Source: JBHJGM01 sp050331815 (lineage in GTDB: Bacteria; Verrucomicrobiota; Verrucomicrobiia; Opitutales; JBHJGM01). From it: DNA of 64,000 bases. The stretch lies in NCBI GenBank assembly GCA_050331815.1, contig JBHJGM010000007.1, positions 1 to 64,000 on the forward strand, written 5' to 3'. Shown piece after piece: positions 36,285 to 44,992 of this stretch; positions within the stretch are counted from its first letter, which is position 1, and every line of letters starts with the position of its first letter. The notes under the pieces were generated by a model. The model worked only from the letters and a program-made list of their open reading frames with translations. It had not been told where the DNA came from and searched no databases. Position numbers and translations under genes: made by a program.

Positions 36285-36539
36285 CTAGCGGCGACGACCG
36301 CCGCGACGGAACTTGTTCTGAAACTTTTCGACACGTCCGGCTGTATCGACAAAGCGCTTTTCGCCAGTGTAGGCCGGGTGCGAATCCATCGTGATGTCTC
36401 GCACAACCATGAAGTGCTCAACGCCGTCGATCACTTCAGTTTGCTTAGTCTTGAGGGTCGAGCGGGTCAGAAAACGTTTACCGGTCGAAACGTCGACAAA
36501 GCAGACCGGGTGGTAGCTTGGATGCAGGCTGTCCTTCAT
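36285..36539 (-). CDS. rpmE: Ribosomal protein L31, type B (zinc-independent)
   Basis: 84 residues from ATG 36539; a longer frame to 36581 has no family match. The sequence MKDSLHPSYHPVCFVD ... MDSHPAYTGEKRFVDTAGRVEKFQNKF is the type B L31. It has a single Cys and lacks the CxxC zinc site of type A. It is in tandem with rpmJ (38 bp apart) and ends in a strong terminator. Type B L31 is often induced under zinc limitation in other bacteria; regulation here is not known. Confidence 0.93.
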   Translation of the reverse strand: MKDSLHPSYHPVCFVDVSTGKRFLTRSTLKTKQTEVIDGVEHFMVVRDITMDSHPAYTGEKRFVDTAGRVEKFQNKFRRGGRRR

Positions 36540-36577
36540 GGCGATGCGGGCTTCGGTAAAACCAAGCAAACAAAGCC

Positions 36578-36703
36578 TCAACCCTGACGGGCTTTGAAGC
36601 GGGGATTGGTCTTGTTGATAACGTAGATGCGGCCACGGCGGCGCACGACTTGGCAGTCCGGGTGGCGCTTCTTTAACGACTTGATGCTGGAGACGACTTT
36701 CAT
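36578..36703 (-). CDS. rpmJ: Ribosomal protein L36, zinc-independent form
   Basis: 41 residues, MKVVSSIKSLKKRHPDCQVV then RRRGRIYVINKTNPRFKARQ. It has the length and basic pattern of L36 but only one Cys. The Cys/His zinc site of the canonical form is lost, so it matches the zinc-free paralog type that often pairs with type B L31. It is too short for a simple length cutoff, but its family identity is clear. The promoter and terminator flanking the pair make it a self-contained transcription unit. Confidence 0.92.
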   Translation of the reverse strand: MKVVSSIKSLKKRHPDCQVVRRRGRIYVINKTNPRFKARQG

Positions 36704-36715
36704 GGAAAACATTTT

Positions 36716-36743
36716 AGAATAAATCAGGCTTTCCGTCTGTCAA
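36716..36743 (-). promoter_or_regulatory. Predicted sigma-70-type promoter of rpmJ-rpmE
   Basis: On the minus strand TTGACA (36743-36738) is followed 16 bp later by TATTCT (36721-36716), 13 bp before the rpmJ start codon. It lies in the 43-bp gap after the yqgE stop codon. Confidence 0.5.
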
Positions 36744-36746
36744 CGG

Positions 36747-37316
36747 TTAATTCTGGCTCGGATCCTCATGGGCATCCGCCAGAAACAGCAGGTCGGGTTG
36801 GACCCGGCCGAGAATGGCTCGCCAGATGCCTTCGTGGTTCGACTCGCCCAGCGTGTCGCCGTCAAGAACCGTTGTCACCCAGGCGTCCTGCTCGAGCTCG
36901 CCTTCAAGCTGGCCTTCGCCCCAGCCCGAATACCCCAGAAAGCCGCGAATCTGCGCATCCGGATTGGTTTCGATCAACTCCCGCGCATTGTCCGCATCCA
37001 GCCCAAAGAAAAACCGGAAAGTGCCTTCTTCTTCGGCCCAGTTCCAGGCCGCCAGCAGCATCTGGTCCGGGCAGACCGGTCCGCCGGCGTACAGCGGCAC
37101 CTGCGCCAGTGGGCCTTCGGCAAAACGCTCATCGACCTCGCCCAGCGTTTTGTTCAGCGGCTTGTTGATGACCACGCCAATCGCCCCGTCTTCTTCAGAG
37201 TGCGCGGAGATCAGTACCACCGAGCGGCGAAAGTTCGGATCGCGCAAGCTCGGGTGCGCCAGCAAAAGCGAGCCGGAGAGATTGTCCAGAGGTTCGTATT
37301 CGCGACGCATCGCCAT
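36747..37316 (-). CDS. YqgE/AlgH family protein
   Basis: 189 residues from ATG 37316; the longer frame to 37469 runs into the upstream gene and has no family features. YqgE pattern: GSLLLAHPSLRDPNFRRSVVLI, GAIGVVINKPL, GGPVCPDQML and FLGYSGWGEGQLEGELEQ. Function is uncertain in all members. The start codon overlaps the stop codon of the deaminase gene (TGATG), so the two are translationally coupled. Confidence 0.93.
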   Translation of the reverse strand: MAMRREYEPLDNLSGSLLLAHPSLRDPNFRRSVVLISAHSEEDGAIGVVINKPLNKTLGEVDERFAEGPLAQVPLYAGGPVCPDQMLLAAWNWAEEEGTFRFFFGLDADNARELIETNPDAQIRGFLGYSGWGEGQLEGELEQDAWVTTVLDGDTLGESNHEGIWRAILGRVQPDLLFLADAHEDPSQN

Positions 37317-37864
37317 CAGGCAGGCCCGTGGTTCGGCTCCGGAAATTGTGAAATTGGCAGGTTGGCTTCCCGCAGCAGCTCCGCCACCAGCGGATCGTTG
37401 CGATAGTCTAAATGGTAACGAATCCGTGCAACGCCTGAAGCCGCCAGAATCTTGGCGCAATTCAGGCACGGGTAATGGGTGACGTAGGCGGTGGCACCCT
37501 GCACGCTCACCCCGCGTCGGGCCGCGTCCGCAATCGCGTTTTGCTCGGCGTGAACGGTGCCCTGTTCGTGCTCGTCGCGGACTCGCGGCGTGTGGGGCAA
37601 ACCCGGCAGGAAACCGTTGTAGCCTGCCGCGATAATTCGGTTGGGATGATCGCCGGCGCTGACCAGCACGCAGCCCACGTGCAGACGCTCGCAGCTGGAG
37701 CGTGTGCTGATAAGCATCGCCGTGGACATGAAATATTCATCCCAGGAGGGGCGCTGTGGCCAGCTTTTCAGCGTCGCCCAAAGCTCGCCCAGAGCATCAG
37801 CCGGTGTCGTGTCCAAGGCGGGTTCTGGGCTGGAAACTCGTGTGGGCATGACGAAACGCGGCAC
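37316..37864 (-). CDS. dCMP deaminase family protein (ComEB-like)
   Basis: 182 residues. It is a zinc-dependent cytidine/deoxycytidylate deaminase. The metal and catalytic site is HAEQ (His105, Glu107) plus PCLNC (Cys133, Cys136). The N-terminal region WDEYFMSTAMLISTRSSCERLHVGCVLVS matches the family. It produces dUMP from dCMP for dTMP synthesis. The first 35 residues are variable and an internal Met at 6 could be the start. Confidence 0.9.
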   Translation of the reverse strand: MPRFVMPTRVSSPEPALDTTPADALGELWATLKSWPQRPSWDEYFMSTAMLISTRSSCERLHVGCVLVSAGDHPNRIIAAGYNGFLPGLPHTPRVRDEHEQGTVHAEQNAIADAARRGVSVQGATAYVTHYPCLNCAKILAASGVARIRYHLDYRNDPLVAELLREANLPISQFPEPNHGPA

Positions 37865-37956
37865 TGCTCAAAACCTGATCGCGAATGCGCTGGCCTTCAA
37901 CTTCGAAATGGCAAACCTCCCGTTTGGGCGTAACGTGCCAAACTTTTCCAACCCTC

Positions 37957-38841
37957 ATGCAGCGCTGGCCACAAGGCGTCTCGCCTGAACCCATCGAGAC
38001 CTGGGCCGAAGTCCATGCCTACCGCAGCCTGCGGCGCGCACACGACCATGCCCTCGTCGTGCTGGCGATGGGCCTGCCTTACTGGCTTAAGCCCGACGGC
38101 CACCGCTACCGCCTGTTCGTTCCTGACGACCAGTTGGAGGCGGTCCGTGAGCAGCTGCGCAAGTTTCAGCGCGAGAGCCGCGGCTGGCCCCCGCACCCAC
38201 CGATTCAACCCGTGAAAAGCGCGCATGCCTCCCTGGCGGATTTTTACGGACCCATCGGCTGGGTGGCCGTATTCTCGCTGGCGTTTGCCGTGCAAATGGC
38301 CCACCCGACGCTCAAGGATCTGGGAGCACTCAACGTCGAACGGATCGCTGACCACGGCGAATTCTGGCGTCTGGCTACGGCGCTGCTCCTGCACGCCGAC
38401 CTGGGGCACATCGTAAGCAATGCCATCTCCGGTGCCTGCTTCGGGCTGCTTGTGCAATCGCTATTTGGGCGCGTTCGAGCGTGGCTCTGGATCGCGCTGA
38501 CCGGCATCCTCGGCAACGCCATCAATGTGCTGGTTTACTACCCCGAACAGCACCTGGCCATCGGCGCCTCCACGGCGGTCTTCGGCGCGCTGGGGTTGGT
38601 CATTGGCGGCTCGATGCGCGCAGTGCTGACGGCGGAGGGGCGCAACCGTGAAGCCGGGGCCTGGAAACGCCGCCTGGCCCCGCTCTTCGCCGGAATCGTG
38701 CTGCTAGGCTGGTTCGGTGGCGGCGGAGGCGTCCCAACCGATGGTTCCGCCCTCACCACCGACGTGCTCGCCCACGTCTGGGGCTTCCTCACCGGGCTCG
38801 TATTGGGATTTTGGATACAAAACTCGAGCCTTTCAGGCTGA
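37957..38841 (+). CDS. Rhomboid family intramembrane serine protease
   Basis: 294 residues from ATG 37957 (a longer frame from 37885 overlaps the divergent deaminase promoter region). A cytosolic N-terminal domain of about 110 residues precedes six or more membrane helices. Catalytic Ser205 sits in GASTAVFG and catalytic His273 in DVLAHVWGF. The oxyanion-side HADLGHIVSNAISG motif is also present. It cleaves transmembrane substrates in the membrane. The 110-residue N-terminal region is longer than in minimal rhomboids. Confidence 0.93.
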   Translation: MQRWPQGVSPEPIETWAEVHAYRSLRRAHDHALVVLAMGLPYWLKPDGHRYRLFVPDDQLEAVREQLRKFQRESRGWPPHPPIQPVKSAHASLADFYGPIGWVAVFSLAFAVQMAHPTLKDLGALNVERIADHGEFWRLATALLLHADLGHIVSNAISGACFGLLVQSLFGRVRAWLWIALTGILGNAINVLVYYPEQHLAIGASTAVFGALGLVIGGSMRAVLTAEGRNREAGAWKRRLAPLFAGIVLLGWFGGGGGVPTDGSALTTDVLAHVWGFLTGLVLGFWIQNSSLSG

Positions 38842-38921
38842 GGCAGGTTTGAACCGTGGCCCTACAACTTCTCTGCAGGTAACTGGCTCGCCTGTCGGAC
38901 CCCTGCCGCAAGTTGGCTAAC

Positions 38922-38960
38922 AAAAAAACACGCCCGGATGCCATGCAAGACACCCGGGCG
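38922..38960 (-). terminator. Rho-independent terminator of the PEP-CTERM gene
   Basis: Stem CGCCCGG (38931-38937) with CCGGGCG (38954-38960); on the minus strand it is followed by a run of seven T (complement of 38922-38928). It lies 38 bp after the stop codon of the PEP-CTERM gene at 38999. Confidence 0.75.
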
Positions 38961-38998
38961 ATCAACAGTCAGACACGACCTAGGGAAAGTGCGCCGGC

Positions 38999-40027
38999 TC
39001 AGCGCTTCGCTTGACGGTGGCGCAGGCCGATCAAAATACCCGCCAAACCTAGACCGAAAAATGTTATCATGCCAGGCTCGGGAATCGTTCCCGCCGTGTT
39101 GTAGCCCGCCGCGATCAAATCCAGGCTCCCCTGACCGCTGCTAATGCTCGGGTCCAGCGCCAGTGGACGTACCTCAAAGCCCGCCAACTGATTCAGCGAG
39201 CCCGTTCCTTCAAAGTCCTCGATGTCGAAGGAAATGCCGGCCAGCGGCACATCATCGATCACAGTTCCATCAACCACGCCGATGTTCGCACCGTTCTCAA
39301 GAATCAGCGACAGGTCGAAGCCCGTGCCATCGACCGAGCCGAAATCGCCCGCGTCGGAGTTGCCGAAATTGTTCGCACCAGGGCCCGAGGCCAGCCGCAG
39401 CACGAAGTCGCCGATGACATTGCCATAGATGTCCAGCGGTGCGAGGTCCACGGCGTCATCGCCAATGATATCCATGATGAAGAAGTCGTTGGACACGCCC
39501 GGCGAACCGCCGACCCAGGTGCCGAAGTGCACTTGAAAGGGTGCGATGGGATTGTCCGGGTCGCCGGTGGCCCCGGCGTTATCCAGGCCCGCGCCTACGT
39601 TGAGACCCAGCGCAGAATTTGCGCCCGGCAGTTCCGGCCCCTGGAATCCCCAGACGTTGCGGATGACATCACCTATGGGCGGCTCCAGCCCGGTCGGGAA
39701 GGTTTGCAGGTTGGTGATCTGCACCGGCCCGGCCAGCGTGCTCACCGTGCCAAACGGCGTGGTGTAGCCGGTAATGTTGGTGGTGCTGTCGGTGACGTCC
39801 GGACGCCCGTCGGGCGACACGCCACCGGGGCGGATGAAGTCGACACCGAGGTTGTTAAAATCCGCGTCGGTCAGATCGACGGTCGGGGCGATGCCTTCGA
39901 AGATGAGACCATTGATACCGGACACCGTTGCCAGCGCGGGGCCAGGCAGGGAGGTGATGAAGGCGGCGCTGCAAAGCGCGACTAGCCCGCCCAGGCGGGT
40001 GGGGGTTGGACAGTGGGAATCAGACAT
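38999..40027 (-). CDS. PEP-CTERM sorting domain protein
   Basis: 342 residues. An N-terminal signal peptide (about 12-33) precedes a beta-rich Asp/Gly/Asn-rich extracellular region. The C-terminus has the PEP motif (TIPEPGMITFFGLGL), a hydrophobic helix and a short basic tail (RHRQAKR). PEP-CTERM proteins are processed by an exosortase and delivered to the cell surface or exopolysaccharide. No exosortase is in this window. The cargo function is unknown. It is the first of a three-gene minus-strand group of exported proteins (39-44 kb). Confidence 0.9.
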   Translation of the reverse strand: MSDSHCPTPTRLGGLVALCSAAFITSLPGPALATVSGINGLIFEGIAPTVDLTDADFNNLGVDFIRPGGVSPDGRPDVTDSTTNITGYTTPFGTVSTLAGPVQITNLQTFPTGLEPPIGDVIRNVWGFQGPELPGANSALGLNVGAGLDNAGATGDPDNPIAPFQVHFGTWVGGSPGVSNDFFIMDIIGDDAVDLAPLDIYGNVIGDFVLRLASGPGANNFGNSDAGDFGSVDGTGFDLSLILENGANIGVVDGTVIDDVPLAGISFDIEDFEGTGSLNQLAGFEVRPLALDPSISSGQGSLDLIAAGYNTAGTIPEPGMITFFGLGLAGILIGLRHRQAKR

Positions 40028-40379
40028 GATACAGGTACATTGAGGGTGTTAACAATCGTGACTTCCCTCAAAGGAACTGCGCGCGTCTGACCATTTGCAG
40101 AATGCCCTGAACCCCCGCCAAATCAAGGCCCGATTTTTCAACACGCGGCACGTGGCAAAGACTCCCGAATCGTCGATGCCTCCTGTCTCGCAGTACGTCG
40201 TGCTAGCGTGCCCTCGCAAGCCATACCACCTGTCGCCGGGGTCTGGTGGGGTCGGTGGGCTATTGATGGCGCAGGTGCTCAAAGATAGCGTCGAGAGCAT
40301 CCACTTTGCCAGCAACCTAACGAGACTGATTTAGCCGCCGGGTTGATACTAGCAACTTAGCTTATGGTGGAAGACGCCT
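40028..40379. other. 352-bp intergenic region carrying dispersed repeat copy A
   Basis: No gene is supported. Its middle (40151-40280) matches a diverged copy at 46459-46590. The short plus-strand frame here shares a few residues with the frame over copy B but has no recognised function. Confidence 0.6.
40151..40280. repeat. Dispersed intergenic repeat, copy A
   Basis: It begins CGTGGCAAAG (40151-40160). It shares an ungapped 72-bp block (40167-40238) with 46474-46545, about 53 of 72 identical by hand count, including the exact 17-mer ccctcgcaagccatacc (40211-40227). Weaker similarity continues to about 40280. Confidence 0.7.
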
Positions 40380-42896
40380 CTAAGGCGCTACCGGCTGTGG
40401 CGGGCGCGCAAAGAGTTGGTCGTTACTGCTCAGCGGGAAGCGGTAGTGCACGACGGGCTCCGCCCCCAGCATTCCGGTTGTCTTCGTGCCACCAAAGACG
40501 GAGAAGGGACGGAAGGTGGCATTCAAATCGTCGGTAAAGAGGGCGTCGCCCAGTGTGCCTTCGCGGCCGGCGTCCATCGTCACCTCGAACAAGCGCTGAC
40601 CGGTCAAATCGACAAACTGAATCTCGAAGATCAACCGTGGCTCGGCGGTGATGCCGGCCAGGGCCGCAGCCTGGGCTCGCGAGATCGGTCCCGTCGACAC
40701 GTTGGCCGCGATCCGGTCCAGGTCATCCTCGTCGACGAAGCCGTCGCCGTTGACGTCGCCCGTGGCCCAGGTGCCCGGCGCATTGAATCCGCCACCGAGC
40801 GCCAGCAGGTCGGTGCTGTCCACCGTCGTGTCCAGGTTCAGGTCTCCGGTCTTGGCCACGGTCACATCGACGAAGTCCAGCCGGTAGGTCACCGCCAGCG
40901 AGGCGTCGAAGCCGCCAACCGTGCCCAAGTGTACGCCATCGACGCAAGCAAAGTCCCCGGACACATCGTTGTTGGGCGCGAAGTTGGTTTGCAGGATGGA
41001 CACCACGTCGTAGAGCGACGGCGCAAATCCAGAGGCTACGTTGAGCGTGAGCTTACCGTCCAACTCGGCACCGCCCGAGGCCTGGATGCGGTCGAAGCCG
41101 CCAGCGGTGGTTTGTCGCAGTTCAATGGACAGCTCCCCGTCGGCGGATTGGACATAGTCCGCACCGGCGAATCGTTCCAACAGCAACACCGTATTCTGCA
41201 GCACAACCTGCCCGTTGTTGACCAGCTGGTTCAGGTCGCCAAAGCGCCGCGTAACTTGTGGGCTGCCCGGCTGCCCGCTGAAGTCCATCAGCCCGAAGTT
41301 GGTGGTCGACTCCCCGTTCATTTCGAAAGACACCAGATTGTCGCCGGTTGTCAGAATTGTGCCGCGGTTGACGAAGCTTGGGTTCAGCCGCAGCGAGCGG
41401 CTGGTGGTCTCGTTTTGAATCTCGAGAATCTGACCGACCGACAGCTCGTTGTCGTCCAAATTGGCTCCACCTCCACCCGGCTCGGCCATAACGAAGCGTA
41501 TGGGTGTGTCGCGCCCGTCGGCAATCTTGATGGTTTGAAAAGGGAAGTTGGTAAAGCCCGTGAAGCTGACGGTGGGGATGCCCGTGGTGCTGGTAATCGC
41601 ACCCCCGCTCCACTCGAACGTGCCTGCCGACAGCGCAAATAAATCGCCATCGACAATCAGGTTGCCGCCGGCCTGCTCAAAGTCCGTCGACGAATCCACC
41701 CGCGTGCCGGGATCCACTCGAAATGTTCCGTTGTTCACCACCACGTTCAGGCGCGGGTTGGATGCATCGGTCACCAGAATGTTCCCGTCGGGTGCGTTGA
41801 TCAGGTCTTTGTTCACGCGGTGCTTGTTCGACGCGTTGATATCGGCCTGGCGAAAGGTGAATTGGCCGTAGTTGGTGAAGGTGCCGCCCGTGCTGAAGCC
41901 GGTGATGACCAGCGAGCCCTCCGGACCGGCCAACGTGATGTCGCCGGAATTCTCAAAGAGGTTCGGTACGTCTAGCGTGCTCCCGCTCACCACGCTGAGT
42001 TCGACGCCAGATGGCACGTCGCCGGAGATGTCGATGCCAAAGCCCGGCGCATCGTCGATGACGAATCGACCAATCTCGCCGGCGGCGGGTGACGCGTTGC
42101 CCACATCCAGCACGCCGCTGTTGAGCAGAATCGGGTTTAGAATGTTGCCCGAACGGTAGACCACCGTGCTGTTGCCGATGGCCTCGATGGTGCCGTCGCC
42201 GGTGGTGTCGCCGCCGTCGAGCACCACGTGCTGGTTGACAAAGCTGACCCGCGAATTGCCGACCGCCTGAACCAGGCCCGCGACGGTATTTAAAAATGTG
42301 CGGCCGCTCTCGCTGAAGCGCAGGTCGCCGCCGTTGGCAATAACGAACCCTGGGTTAGGCGGCGAGAGCGGGTCACTCTCAAAAAAACCGTTGGTCACGT
42401 TGCCGCGAATGTTGGCCACGCCATCGTCGCCGAAGAAGGTGCCGCCGTTGGCGATAAATGCGTTGGCGTCCGTCAGTCTCAACTCGCTGCTGTTAAAGAA
42501 ATGGATCTGACCGGTGTCCATCGTCATGAAGTCCGTCAGCGTCAGCCGCCCGCGCAGGTTGAAAGTGGAGTTACCGGCGATGGCGAACCCGTCGATCGTG
42601 ATGTTGGTGTCCAGATCAAGTTCGCCGCCGGGCAGCAGCGCGGTGTCACCGGGGATGCTCGGGAATAAGGTTGTGGCGATGAAATCGACAAACCAGCCCG
42701 TCACCGGATTGACCCCTGGCTCGGTGTCGGTCCATTCCTGCAAATCAGGATCGCCCCCGGCACCCCAGCGGAAATCAAAGGCTGGGCGCTGGGCCAAAGC
42801 CGTCGAGCCGGTCAGCACACAGACACAGATCAGAAACAGACGAAGAAACGCACCGGCAAAACCAGTGCTCGTGAGGCGAGGCAAATGAGGTTGCAT
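40380..42896 (-). CDS. Exported beta-repeat protein with C-terminal dockerin type I-like EF-hand pair
   Basis: 838 residues from ATG 42896 (a longer frame to 43148 is not signal-like). Residues 1-36 form a signal peptide ending TALAQ. The long middle is rich in Gly, Asn, Thr and Val, probably beta-helical, in the style of autotransporter-associated repeats. Near the C-terminus two EF-hand loops, DLNLDTTVDSTD and DVNGDGFVDEDD, form a dockerin-like calcium-binding pair. A 100-residue beta-rich tail follows. There is no PEP-CTERM motif. It lies between two PEP-CTERM genes on the same strand. It may be a surface adhesin or structural protein; ligand unknown. Confidence 0.75.
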   Translation of the reverse strand: MQPHLPRLTSTGFAGAFLRLFLICVCVLTGSTALAQRPAFDFRWGAGGDPDLQEWTDTEPGVNPVTGWFVDFIATTLFPSIPGDTALLPGGELDLDTNITIDGFAIAGNSTFNLRGRLTLTDFMTMDTGQIHFFNSSELRLTDANAFIANGGTFFGDDGVANIRGNVTNGFFESDPLSPPNPGFVIANGGDLRFSESGRTFLNTVAGLVQAVGNSRVSFVNQHVVLDGGDTTGDGTIEAIGNSTVVYRSGNILNPILLNSGVLDVGNASPAAGEIGRFVIDDAPGFGIDISGDVPSGVELSVVSGSTLDVPNLFENSGDITLAGPEGSLVITGFSTGGTFTNYGQFTFRQADINASNKHRVNKDLINAPDGNILVTDASNPRLNVVVNNGTFRVDPGTRVDSSTDFEQAGGNLIVDGDLFALSAGTFEWSGGAITSTTGIPTVSFTGFTNFPFQTIKIADGRDTPIRFVMAEPGGGGANLDDNELSVGQILEIQNETTSRSLRLNPSFVNRGTILTTGDNLVSFEMNGESTTNFGLMDFSGQPGSPQVTRRFGDLNQLVNNGQVVLQNTVLLLERFAGADYVQSADGELSIELRQTTAGGFDRIQASGGAELDGKLTLNVASGFAPSLYDVVSILQTNFAPNNDVSGDFACVDGVHLGTVGGFDASLAVTYRLDFVDVTVAKTGDLNLDTTVDSTDLLALGGGFNAPGTWATGDVNGDGFVDEDDLDRIAANVSTGPISRAQAAALAGITAEPRLIFEIQFVDLTGQRLFEVTMDAGREGTLGDALFTDDLNATFRPFSVFGGTKTTGMLGAEPVVHYRFPLSSNDQLFARPPQPVAP

Positions 42897-43223
42897 GGGT
42901 TTTGGAACAGCGAGGTGAATATCACAAACAACTAATCTAATGTACTTTATCCGTTCCAAGGTCAATGATATTTCAACCAACTCTGTCTCCGAACAATTCG
43001 AACGAAGCTGCCTTTTCGGATTGTCCGGTATACCCCAAAGGTCGGATACCGATAGAAGCGTATCACCACTTGGTTTGCCGTTCCACTGGTCCAAAGAGCC
43101 GTAGCCAGCTCTGCTCCCCAATGCAGAGTCGCATTGCGCAGACTGCATAAAAAAACGCGGCCCCGTGCTTGGGGCCGCGCTGCTACTAAAGTTTTACCGT
43201 TAGGTTGTCTCGTAGCTCAATAA
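42897..43223. other. 327-bp intergenic region between exported-protein genes
   Basis: It contains the terminator of the upstream PEP-CTERM gene (43149-43179). The remaining 250 bp is presumably the promoter region of the dockerin-bearing gene. No gene seen. Confidence 0.6.
43149..43179 (-). terminator. Strong rho-independent terminator
   Basis: Perfect 9-bp stem CGCGGCCCC/GGGGCCGCG (43156-43164 and 43171-43179) with loop GTGCTT and a minus-strand T-run (complement of 43149-43155). It lies 45 bp after the stop of the PEP-CTERM gene at 43224. Confidence 0.88.
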
Positions 43224-43988
43224 CTAGGCACGACGCTTGAGGAAACGGCGAATGAAGACGCCGCTCAAGGCCGCCAGACCGATAAGAAATACTGTCGTAG
43301 AGGGTTCGGGTACTGCAGTAAACGTTGCGTTAATTTGCGACAGAGAAGGGCTAGATAACAACCCGTTGTTGTTACGGAAACCGAGTTGCGTGATGACTGT
43401 CGAACCGGCCACGCTGGCGTCCGTGATGGTCGCGATTTGGGTGGACACATTGACGCCACCAATATCGAGCGAAAACTCGTAGGTTTCGGCGCCCGTCTTG
43501 AGGAGGTCCAGGGTAAAAGCGAGATCAACGGTCGGAATGTCGGTAAATTGAGGCTCGGCTGAGAAGTTTGCGGTACCGTCAATCGCCGTTCCCTGGTTGC
43601 CCAGAAAGAGGCTTCCCGGACGCGTGAGAAGTTCCGAAGTTGGAGCGATCAAGTCTTCCGGACCCGCGAGGTTAGCGTAAAACAGACCGTCGCTGGCACC
43701 CTGAAAGCCGTAGCTGAAGGAAGAATTGCTGGCAGCCGCACTGTTAAAATTATTGAAGGAGAGCAAGAAGCTCAGGCTCAGCTGATCGCCCACAGCGAAT
43801 TCGGCCAAAGTATCGGTATCGGCGTCAAGCACGCTGGCGCCTGGGCCGGTACCAAAACTGATGAAGGTCGTGCCGTTGGCTCCTGAAAGCGCGCCCGTCT
43901 GGTCGACAACCAGATTTTGAGCAGACGCTGAGGTGGACAAAAGCGCGAGTGTTGCGATAGGGATGATTTGGTAGGATGTGAGGTTCAT
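43224..43988 (-). CDS. PEP-CTERM sorting domain protein
   Basis: 254 residues from ATG 43988 (a longer frame to 44156 overlaps the divergent IclR gene start). Signal peptide MNLTSYQIIPIATLALLSTS ends in ASAQ. The middle is a beta-rich, low-Lys extracellular domain. The C-terminus AVPEPSTTVFLIGLAALSG, hydrophobic helix and tail RRFLKRRA is a canonical PEP-CTERM signal for exosortase processing. Function unknown. It is divergent from the IclR-type regulator, which could control it. Confidence 0.92.
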   Translation of the reverse strand: MNLTSYQIIPIATLALLSTSASAQNLVVDQTGALSGANGTTFISFGTGPGASVLDADTDTLAEFAVGDQLSLSFLLSFNNFNSAAASNSSFSYGFQGASDGLFYANLAGPEDLIAPTSELLTRPGSLFLGNQGTAIDGTANFSAEPQFTDIPTVDLAFTLDLLKTGAETYEFSLDIGGVNVSTQIATITDASVAGSTVITQLGFRNNNGLLSSPSLSQINATFTAVPEPSTTVFLIGLAALSGVFIRRFLKRRA

Positions 43989-44135
43989 AACACTTAAATG
44001 ATCGCTGATTGCTTTCGTCCAGGCAACGTCTGTGGCCTGTAGGGCCGCTCTTTGGTTCGCAATTACGAACGCGAACGCGCCTCTGTTATCGGATAGCCTT
44101 CCAACCGATAGGGACATTACATACTGCTGACATCG

Positions 44136-44861
44136 ATGGCCGGGCGTTCCATTCAAAGAGCGTTTTCTCTGGTACGGGTGCTGGCACGCAGTCCTCGCAG
44201 CCTCGGCTTGAGCGAATTGTGCGCCGCGACGGAGTTATCAAAAAGCACGGCCCACGACCTCCTACAGGAATTGATCGCCGAGGGCATGGCGTCGCAGCAT
44301 CCCGACAATCGGCGGAACTTTCTGGCCGGTTCGGCCTGCAACGTTTTCCGCGACGTGCTGCAGCATTTCAGCCTAACAGAAGAACAGCAGAGCAGGCTCA
44401 TGGTTCGCGCCGAGGAGAGCGGCTGTAGTTTCTGCCTTTGCCAGCTGGCTGGGCGTCACTCGGTTGTCACAGCAGCCATGCTGCACAACAAATCCACCGA
44501 CCTGCTCGGCTCAACGCCACCCGCGGCCATATCGGCCGCCGGAAAAGTGTTGATTGCCCGCAAATCGCCCGACATGTGGCCGGAGTACGGCCTCACCGAG
44601 GAGGAAGCTAGCTATTGGGGCGCTCGCCTGAATTGGGATTACGCCCGCTTTGAAGCCGAAATGAAGCAGGTGATTGAAGACAACATCGCCTGGAACCCGG
44701 GGGTGCTCAATGAAAAGGAGTATTCGTGTGCAACGGTCCTGCCGATTTCGCGCGTCCCGGAGGCAGCGTTGGGCGCGGTCATGCGCAAGGAAGATTTTGA
44801 CAAACGCTCCACGCAAGAATGGGCGCAGCTGCTTCAGGAGACCGCCCGCAGTCTGGCTTGA
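44136..44861 (+). CDS. IclR family transcriptional regulator
   Basis: 241 residues. N-terminal winged helix-turn-helix (RSIQRAFSLVRVLARSPRSL, LSELCAATELSKSTAHDLLQ, ELIAEGMASQHPDN), then the IclR effector-binding domain including TPPAAISAAGKVLIA. IclR proteins bind small carboxylates or sugars and control nearby catabolic genes. It is divergent from the PEP-CTERM gene (43988) and convergent with the trehalase-like gene. The effector is not known. Confidence 0.9.
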   Translation: MAGRSIQRAFSLVRVLARSPRSLGLSELCAATELSKSTAHDLLQELIAEGMASQHPDNRRNFLAGSACNVFRDVLQHFSLTEEQQSRLMVRAEESGCSFCLCQLAGRHSVVTAAMLHNKSTDLLGSTPPAAISAAGKVLIARKSPDMWPEYGLTEEEASYWGARLNWDYARFEAEMKQVIEDNIAWNPGVLNEKEYSCATVLPISRVPEAALGAVMRKEDFDKRSTQEWAQLLQETARSLA

Positions 44862-44992
44862 TTCCGCGCGGCGATCCCAAGGACCCCATCGAGACTGGCT
44901 CGTTGCAAGGGCTCATTCGCTTTGACACGGCACCCGCGCAATCGCTTTGCGAATGCTGATGAGGGGGAACGTGATGAACTGAAGGCGGTTGC

